From the NCBI GenBank assembly GCA_030049955.1, contig JASIJX010000299.1, forward strand, positions 1 to 9,845: a stretch of 9,845 bases of DNA, written 5' to 3'. Source of the DNA: Acidobacteriaceae bacterium (GTDB lineage Bacteria; Acidobacteriota; Terriglobia; Terriglobales; Acidobacteriaceae). Below the pieces are notes generated by a model. That model worked only from the letters and a program-made list of their open reading frames with translations, ran no database searches and was not told the DNA's origin. Positions 5,437-9,845 of the stretch are shown here, one piece after another; position 1 is the stretch's first letter; each line of letters begins with the position of its first letter. A program made the translations under genes and the position numbers.

Positions 5437-7035
5437 TCAGCTATGCTTCCCCTTCCACTCCGCATACGGCCCTTGGAAGTCCTCGATCTCGCCGTGATCG
5501 AACACCCAAAGCCGCGTCGCCACTTCATCGATCAAGTCATGATCGTGTGTCACCAGCAGCACCGTTCCCTCGTACCGCTGCAGCGCAATATTCAGCGCGT
5601 TGATCGATTCCAGATCAAGGTGGTTCGTCGGCTCGTCGAAGATCAGAATGTTCGGCTTGGTTAGGATCAGCTTGCAAAACGCCAGCCGAGCCTGTTCGCC
5701 GCCTGAGAGCGCCTTGGTCGGCTTCGCGCCTTCCTCGCCGCTGAAAAGCATCTGTCCCAGGATCCCGCGAATCTCTTCCACCGTCGCCTTCGGGTCCCAA
5801 CGGTGCAGCCACTCAGCCACAGTCAGCCCGTGCTCAATCGTCGATCCCACATCCTGCGGGAAATACCCCACCTGCGCCTCGTGCCCCCAGAACACCGAGC
5901 CCGAATCGAGCGTGAATTCCTTATCCGCAAGCCCGGGATAATTCGCCAGCAGGCTCTTGAGCAGCGTCGTCTTGCCCGCGCCGTTGCGGCCCATCAGGCA
6001 GACCTTCTCGCCGCGCAGCACATTCGCGCTGAACCCATCCAGCACCTTCAGGTCGTCATACAGCTTCGTCAGGTGCTTGAACTCCAGCACATGCTTGCCG
6101 CTCGGCCTCACCTGGTCAAAGCGGATATACGGCCGCTGAATATTCGACCGTGCCAGTTCGTTCGTCTGCAGCCGCTCCACTTCCTTGCGCCGGCTCGTCA
6201 CCTGGCTCGACCGCGTGCCCGCCGCGAACCGCGCAATAAACTCGTTCAACTGCGCAATCTTCTTCTCGCGCTGCGCGTTCTCGGATTCAAGCCGCGACCG
6301 GATCTGCGTCTTCGCCATCACCATATCGTCATACCCGCCCGTGTAGGTAATAATCGTCTGGTAATCGATATCGGCCGTGTGCGTGGTCACGCTGTTCAAA
6401 AAGTGCCGGTCGTGCGAGATCACGACAAGCGTGCCGTCATAATTGGTCAAAAAATCCTGCAGCCAGTGGATCGATTCAAGGTCGAGATAGTTCGTCGGCT
6501 CGTCCAGCATCAGCGCCTCGGGCTTGCCGAACAGCGCCTGCGCCAGCAGCACGCGCACCTTCTGGCCGCCTTGCAGCTCGCCCATCTTGCGCTCGTGCAG
6601 CGGTTCGGGAATATCCAGCCCGTCCAGCAGCACCGCTGCATCGGCCTCGGCCGTGTACCCATCCTCGTCGCCGATGATCCCTTCGAGCTCGCCCAGCCGC
6701 ATGCCATCCGCGTCGGTCATTTCTGGCTTCTCGTAGATGCGGTCGCGCTCCTCGAGCGCCGCCCACAGCGGCTTGTTGCCCATGATCACCGTGTCGATCA
6801 CCCGGTAGGCATCGAAGGCGAACTGCTCCTGGCGCAGCACGCCCAGCTTGCGCGGCCGAACCACCGTGCCCTTCTGCGCATCCAACTCGCCGGTCAAGAC
6901 CTTCATGAACGTCGATTTACCGGCGCCATTCGGCCCCGTCAGGCCATAGCGCCGGCCTGCTACAAATGTCGTCGATACTTCTTCGAAGAGAACCTTCGAG
7001 CCATAACGCATCGTAACGTTGCTTACACTGATCAT
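5437..7035 (-). CDS. ybiT: ABC-F family ATPase, YbiT type
   Basis: A 532-residue soluble protein with two ABC domains and no membrane segment, the ABC-F layout. Members bind the ribosomal E site and modulate translation. Domain 1 has Walker A GPNGAGKST (34-42), an altered signature LQGGQ (154-158), Walker B ALMLDEPTNYLD (174-185) and switch ISHDRHF (206-212). The charged linker (about 243-305) is the P-site tRNA-interaction motif region. Domain 2 has GRNGAGKTT (349-357), LSGGE (443-447), ILIFDEPTNHLD (463-474) and VTHDHD (495-500). Both catalytic glutamates are present. Length and the stretches QFAFDAYRVIDTVIMG and ERDRIYEKPEM match E. coli YbiT rather than EttA or Uup. The start fits homologues although the Shine-Dalgarno is poor (AAGG about 15 bases upstream). 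A resistance-type ABC-F is unlikely from this resemblance. It is apparently monocistronic. Confidence 0.93.
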   Translation of the reverse strand: MISVSNVTMRYGSKVLFEEVSTTFVAGRRYGLTGPNGAGKSTFMKVLTGELDAQKGTVVRPRKLGVLRQEQFAFDAYRVIDTVIMGNKPLWAALEERDRIYEKPEMTDADGMRLGELEGIIGDEDGYTAEADAAVLLDGLDIPEPLHERKMGELQGGQKVRVLLAQALFGKPEALMLDEPTNYLDLESIHWLQDFLTNYDGTLVVISHDRHFLNSVTTHTADIDYQTIITYTGGYDDMVMAKTQIRSRLESENAQREKKIAQLNEFIARFAAGTRSSQVTSRRKEVERLQTNELARSNIQRPYIRFDQVRPSGKHVLEFKHLTKLYDDLKVLDGFSANVLRGEKVCLMGRNGAGKTTLLKSLLANYPGLADKEFTLDSGSVFWGHEAQVGYFPQDVGSTIEHGLTVAEWLHRWDPKATVEEIRGILGQMLFSGEEGAKPTKALSGGEQARLAFCKLILTKPNILIFDEPTNHLDLESINALNIALQRYEGTVLLVTHDHDLIDEVATRLWVFDHGEIEDFQGPYAEWKGKHS

Positions 7036-7310
7036 TGCTTTATTTGGTTTCCTTGTTTCCGGGGCAGCATCCGGCCGCAGCGCTCCGCTCTGAGCCGCTA
7101 ATCATCCCCACACAGCTTTGCGGATTTCAATTGCTTTGCGGATTTGCGCGCGCCGACGAGCCCACGCCAGAGAACGTCCGTTTCCAGTTTCTCACACGGC
7201 GCAGGCCGAAATTTTCTACGCCAACATTGCCGATAATTCAGCTCAATTTTGCTAAGTTTGGAACTCGAGCATGAATTCGCAAGTGGAACTGCAACGAGAC
7301 AAATCATTTC

Positions 7311-7357
7311 TGTTTTCATACACTTGCAAGCGTATAGCTTTGTTTTCATACACTTGC
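7311..7357. repeat. Pair of 17-bp direct repeats upstream of ybiT
   Basis: TGTTTTCATACACTTGC occurs exactly at 7311-7327 and 7341-7357, a 30-bp period, close to three helical turns. The core CACTTGC recurs in reverse orientation as GCAAGTG at 7279-7285. Between the repeats AAGC-GTATA-GCTT is a small palindrome. The arrangement resembles paired binding sites for a regulator of ybiT; the factor is unknown. Confidence 0.7.
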
Positions 7358-7428
7358 GTGGTTTTGACCTCTAACTCATTTGTTTCCCACAGTTAATTTT
7401 TTGAAAAAAGATATTTTTCCGTTCCGCA

Positions 7429-7467
7429 TTCTTGGAAATGCAGGGCTCAAGACGCTGCATCCAAGAG
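7429..7467. repeat. Bulged hairpin in the tRNA-Leu upstream region
   Basis: CTTGG (7431-7435) and ATGCAG (7438-7443) pair with CTGCAT (7455-7460) and CCAAG (7461-7465), giving 11 bp with a two-base AA bulge and an 11-base loop; two further end pairs (T-A, T-G) are possible. There is no T-tract after it on the plus strand. On the minus strand an A/T-rich stretch follows about 10 bases later. A small RNA or a structured leader is possible but unproven. Confidence 0.45.
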
Positions 7468-7576
7468 CGAAAGTTGGCAGGGGCATGACGGACTAACCAT
7501 ATGTATAAAGGCGCGGCCACCGTGAACCATCGCATCAGAAACAAGCGTGTCAATTTATGATGAAAGCGGCCCAGCC

Positions 7577-7665
7577 GCCCGGATGGCGAAATCGGCAGAC
7601 GCAGCGGACTTAAAATCCGCAGTCCCTAACAGGACGTGGGGGTTCAAGTCCCCCTCCGGGCACCA
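7577..7665 (+). tRNA. tRNA-Leu, anticodon UAA
   Basis: A complete class II tRNA with encoded CCA end. Acceptor arms GCCCGGA (7577-7583) and TCCGGGC (7655-7661) pair fully; discriminator A at 7662 and CCA at 7663-7665. The anticodon stem GCGGA/TCCGC (7604-7608, 7616-7620) encloses the loop CTTAAAA with anticodon TAA (7611-7613), reading UUA. The long variable arm GTCC-CTAACA-GGAC and T-arm GGGGG-TTCAAGT-CCCCC (7638-7654) are typical of tRNA-Leu. Its 3' end is not repeated elsewhere in the window, so there is no sign of an integrated element here. Confidence 0.97.
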
Positions 7666-7673
7666 TTTAATTT

Positions 7674-7698
7674 ATTCAATCTAAAAAACTAGTTGAAT
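7674..7698. repeat. A/T-rich inverted repeat after tRNA-Leu
   Basis: ATTCAA (7674-7679) and TTGAAT (7693-7698) can pair around a 13-base loop, starting 9 bases after the tRNA. It is a weak six-pair stem without a T-tract, so only a poor terminator candidate for the tRNA transcript. Confidence 0.3.
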
Positions 7699-7736
7699 CG
7701 CTGCAATGCAGGCCCAGTCTCGGTCCTTTGTTTCTG

Positions 7737-7759
7737 CGTGACTTATTTCGTGACTTATT
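7737..7759. repeat. Tandem 12-bp repeat between tRNA-Leu and the TonB-like gene
   Basis: CGTGACTTATTT (7737-7748) is followed directly by CGTGACTTATT (7749-7759): two adjoining copies, the second cut after 11 matching bases. The remaining 7666-7833 spacer shows no gene. Its function is unknown; it could be a replication-slippage duplication. Confidence 0.6.
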
Positions 7760-7833
7760 GCTAGCTGTGCTTCGCTGGATTGGAGTTTGCGCATCGCGTC
7801 CGCAATATCGTTCCGGCTCACGATTGCGAACCG

Positions 7834-9845
7834 TCATTGGTCAAGCGAAAATGCCACGTTGATGGTCGTTTGTACTTCCACGGGCTGGTTGTTGAGGATA
7901 TACGGCCGGTATCGCCAGGTGCGCACGGCGTAGAGCGCGGCGTCTCGCAACATGGCTGGCCCGCTGGCAACATGCAAAGCCTCGATCTTTCCGTCCTTGG
8001 AAATCGTGGCATCCAGTTGCACCGTGCCGGAAACCCGGGATAGCTTCGCGTTCGCGGGATACTCCGGCAGCCTCTTCTGAATTAGAAACCGCATGGCTAT
8101 GTCGCCGGGAACGGAGACGGGGCCGTGCGGCGCTGCCGCAACAACGGTTGGCGCCCTTCCGCCGCCGAACACGTTAGCCATCGCGCTATTGCCGCCCAGA
8201 CCGTCCGCGGAAAAGTTCGTAGGCGGAGGCGCATTGGACGCGCCCTGCTTCTGTGCGCCCTGCGGTATCCGGGCAGGCGCATTCAGCTGGTTGCGCATCA
8301 TGTCAGTTTGCACCTGATTCGGCAGCACGGGCGCATGCGTCCATTGGTCCTGCGCCTGCGCGTCCTGGCTCTGACCTGGCGACGGTTTCGCCGCGTTGGC
8401 CGGTGTAATGGGCCCATTCGGCGTTACCACCAGCGTGGACGCTGCCGTCGATTCATCCGAGCTCGACTGAGCATCGGCCGTGACCGGAACTTGCGTGGTT
8501 GTGCCACGCGCCGAGCTCTTCGGCCTTGAATGCACGAAGAAGAAAGCCCAGAGGATGCACAACAGCAGCAGAGCGCCTGCGCCCACAAATATCCACTTCT
8601 TATGCCCAGCTTCTTTGGTTTCGCTTACCTCGCGACCGTATCCACTCGCCCGAGGCTGGTCTGCAGGAACTATCAGCCAATCCAGCGGATCGACCATTGA
8701 GGTTGCCTCGGCCGCCGGCGCCGGACGCAGGGCAGGCTCGGATTTCTGAACCGGCTCCGGAAATTTCTCCACCTTGGCGGAGTCCGGCGGCTCCGAAGCG
8801 CTACGTTCCGCTTGAGGCTCAGCCTTTGCTTGCGCCGGCTTGAGCGTTTCTGCGTCCGGCAGAGGCGGAATTGCGGCGCGCGTCTGCATTCGCGGCACCA
8901 ACACCTCGCCATCAGCGAGAACGTCTTTAAACACTGCCGGCGACGGCGGCGTGGCGTCAAACTGAGCAGCACTCGACGCTGTGTTGTACTCGATGGGCTC
9001 AGGAGGCGACGGCCACTCAATGGGTGAAGTTGCCTTCTCGACGTTCTGAGAAGCAGCGCCCCGCGTGGTGGCGTCGTTCGCTTTCTCGGCGGCATCGGAA
9101 TAGGCGGAGGGCTTACCCGCCGCCGGCACAGGCCTGTCCACCACCTTGATTGTCACGGTAGCGTGCGTGGTGGCGTAGTTCTCCGTGTCGGTTGGAGTGA
9201 AGGTGACTGAGAGGGTATGCGTACCAGCCAGCAACGCCTTTCCGACACCTGGAGTGTATTCGAACTTTCCAGGCAGCGGCGACGTGGCGCAGAGGTGCTG
9301 ATCGCCAAGTACGGTGCTGGACCGAATCGAGTGCGGTGCGGGCCATGCAACGCTCGGGATTGCCTTGGCTACCTCGAGCGATACGGTCTCTCGCACCGGA
9401 GCAAAGTTCGCGCTGTCGGCTGGAATGAACGTTGCCGAAAGCGTATGCGTTCCCGCCGTCAGAACCTCGCCCAGCGCGGGAGTGTAGTCGAATTCCCCCG
9501 GCACAGAGGCCATGGCGCAAAGCTGCTTCGCGCTGAGCTTGGTGCCGTACCGTATGGGATCGGGATTCGTCCACTCAAGAACCGGCAGGGCCTTGGCTAC
9601 ATGAAGCGTCACTTCAGCTTCAGCCTTCGTGTAGTTCTTCGTGTCCGCCGGGGTGAACGTCACAGAAAGCCCGTGCATCCCCGCCCCCAGCACCGCGCCC
9701 GACGCAGGAGAATAGTCAGGTCTTCCCGGCACTGACGCCGTGGCGCACAGTTGCGTTTCACTGAGGTGCGTGCCGTTCGGTATCGGATCCGGGCTCGACC
9801 AGGTAATGACCGGCGTCGCCCTGTCCACAATCAACTCCACGCTGG
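7834..9845 (-). CDS. Ig-like repeat protein with one TM helix and TonB C-terminal domain (5' end outside the window)
   Basis: The frame is open to the window edge, so the true start is upstream; numbering here begins at the GTG at 9840. Residues 8-235 are three 76-residue Ig-like repeats of the bacterial type. Residues 269-315 are a decayed fourth (IEWPSPPEPIEYNTASSAAQ). Residues 236-410 form a Pro/Ala/Glu-rich linker. Residues 416-437 (WIFVGAGALLLLCILWAFFFVH) form one transmembrane helix. Residues 440-575 are a second low-complexity linker. Residues 578-668 are a TonB C-terminal domain: LPEYPANAKLSRVSGTVQLD, ISKDGKIEALHVASG, AVRTWRYRPYILNNQPVEV. TonB domains contact outer-membrane transporters from the periplasm. 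With one span, the repeats would then be cytoplasmic, which is unusual. No exbB or exbD is visible. A further N-terminal domain or membrane segment may lie beyond the edge. Confidence 0.9.
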   Translation of the reverse strand, partial: SVELIVDRATPVITWSSPDPIPNGTHLSETQLCATASVPGRPDYSPASGAVLGAGMHGLSVTFTPADTKNYTKAEAEVTLHVAKALPVLEWTNPDPIRYGTKLSAKQLCAMASVPGEFDYTPALGEVLTAGTHTLSATFIPADSANFAPVRETVSLEVAKAIPSVAWPAPHSIRSSTVLGDQHLCATSPLPGKFEYTPGVGKALLAGTHTLSVTFTPTDTENYATTHATVTIKVVDRPVPAAGKPSAYSDAAEKANDATTRGAASQNVEKATSPIEWPSPPEPIEYNTASSAAQFDATPPSPAVFKDVLADGEVLVPRMQTRAAIPPLPDAETLKPAQAKAEPQAERSASEPPDSAKVEKFPEPVQKSEPALRPAPAAEATSMVDPLDWLIVPADQPRASGYGREVSETKEAGHKKWIFVGAGALLLLCILWAFFFVHSRPKSSARGTTTQVPVTADAQSSSDESTAASTLVVTPNGPITPANAAKPSPGQSQDAQAQDQWTHAPVLPNQVQTDMMRNQLNAPARIPQGAQKQGASNAPPPTNFSADGLGGNSAMANVFGGGRAPTVVAAAPHGPVSVPGDIAMRFLIQKRLPEYPANAKLSRVSGTVQLDATISKDGKIEALHVASGPAMLRDAALYAVRTWRYRPYILNNQPVEVQTTINVAFSLDQ
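9136..9819 (-). repeat. Three in-frame 228-bp Ig-like repeats
   Basis: Units lie at 9592-9819, 9364-9591 and 9136-9363, each 76 codons long. The conserved pattern is W..PDPI..GT.LS..QLCA.ASVPG.FDYTPA.G.VL.AGTHTLSVTF.PAD..NY. The cysteine recurs at exactly 76-residue spacing (residues 32, 108 and 184). The first repeat may be preceded by others outside the window. Confidence 0.85.

Larger units (their letters stand above)
7036..7576. other. Gene-free, AT-richer spacer between ybiT and tRNA-Leu
   Basis: No reading frame here looks like a real protein; the short open frames of 60-83 codons have no recognisable motif or good ribosome binding site. Base composition shifts toward A+T compared with the genes, most clearly at 7190-7440. 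The spacer holds a 13-bp direct repeat (GCTTTGCGGATTT at 7115-7127 and 7133-7145), the 17-bp direct repeats at 7311-7357, an A/T-rich stretch at 7391-7420 and a hairpin at 7429-7467. It must contain the ybiT promoter (minus) and probably the tRNA promoter (plus). I cannot place either with confidence; TTGGCA at 7474-7479 and TATAAA at 7504-7509 are suggestive but spaced 24 apart. Confidence 0.6.

Noticed and set aside
5437..7035. Antibiotic-resistance ABC-F protein
   Set aside because: Length and sequence follow the housekeeping YbiT group; the linker lacks an obvious long resistance-type extension.
7098..7349. Minus-strand 83-codon open frame upstream of ybiT
   Set aside because: It covers direct-repeat DNA, has no good ribosome binding site and no recognisable motif.
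7311..7357. CRISPR-like or iteron array
   Set aside because: Only two direct copies with a 13-base gap; no spacers of CRISPR size, no cas genes, no replication gene.
7371..7553. Minus-strand 60-codon open frame with a hydrophobic start
   Set aside because: It includes the bulged hairpin and the A/T-rich tract, and nothing else supports translation.
7577..7833. Possible integration site (att) at tRNA-Leu
   Set aside because: No copy of the tRNA 3' end and no integrase gene in the window.

Overview
The window reads as chromosomal DNA from a GC-rich, Gram-negative soil-type bacterium. I infer Acidobacteriota (Terriglobia-like). The basis is the style of the Ig-like repeats (QLxATASVPG...YTPA.G..L.AGTHTLSVTFTP.D..NY), a TonB-type C-terminal domain, and spacers full of short periodic and palindromic repeats. 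This placement rests on pattern recognition, not on a search. No CRISPR array, transposase or phage gene was found.

Layout. Positions 1-129 (minus) hold the 5' end of a ku gene for bacterial non-homologous end joining; the rest lies outside the window. Positions 359-4105 (minus) are a lower-glycolysis cluster read in the order gap, a Rid-family (YjgF/UK114) gene, pgk, tpiA. A strong intrinsic terminator after pgk (1196-1235) suggests that tpiA is at least partly a separate transcription unit. Diverging from gap is a P-loop polynucleotide-kinase-like protein with a long, disordered, basic N-terminal tail (4470-5261, plus). It converges on ybiT, an ABC-F ATPase (5437-7035, minus). Next come about 540 bp of AT-richer DNA without a convincing gene but with several direct repeats and hairpins, then a tRNA-Leu(UAA) (7577-7665, plus). 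The last 2 kb (7834-9845, minus) are most of a large membrane protein. It has three 76-residue Ig-like repeats, a decayed fourth, a Pro/Ala-rich linker, one transmembrane helix, a second linker and a TonB C-terminal domain. Its N-terminus is beyond the window edge.

How the genes fit together. GapA, Pgk and TpiA catalyse adjacent steps of glycolysis/gluconeogenesis. The Rid-family protein in their midst may be a metabolite-damage or unknown-ligand protein; it lacks the arginine used by canonical RidA imine deaminases. The kinase, YbiT and TonB-like protein have no obvious functional link to glycolysis.

The most unusual items are: (i) the Ig-like/TM/TonB architecture, in which the repeats lie on the opposite side of the membrane from the TonB domain if there is only one membrane span; (ii) two copies of a palindromic repeat, each placed with its stem ending 14 nt beyond a stop codon (tpiA and ybiT); (iii) the kinase with its disordered tail, preceded by a perfect 11-bp long-range inverted repeat; and (iv) a pair of 17-bp direct repeats upstream of ybiT. 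I see no clearly new multi-gene system here.
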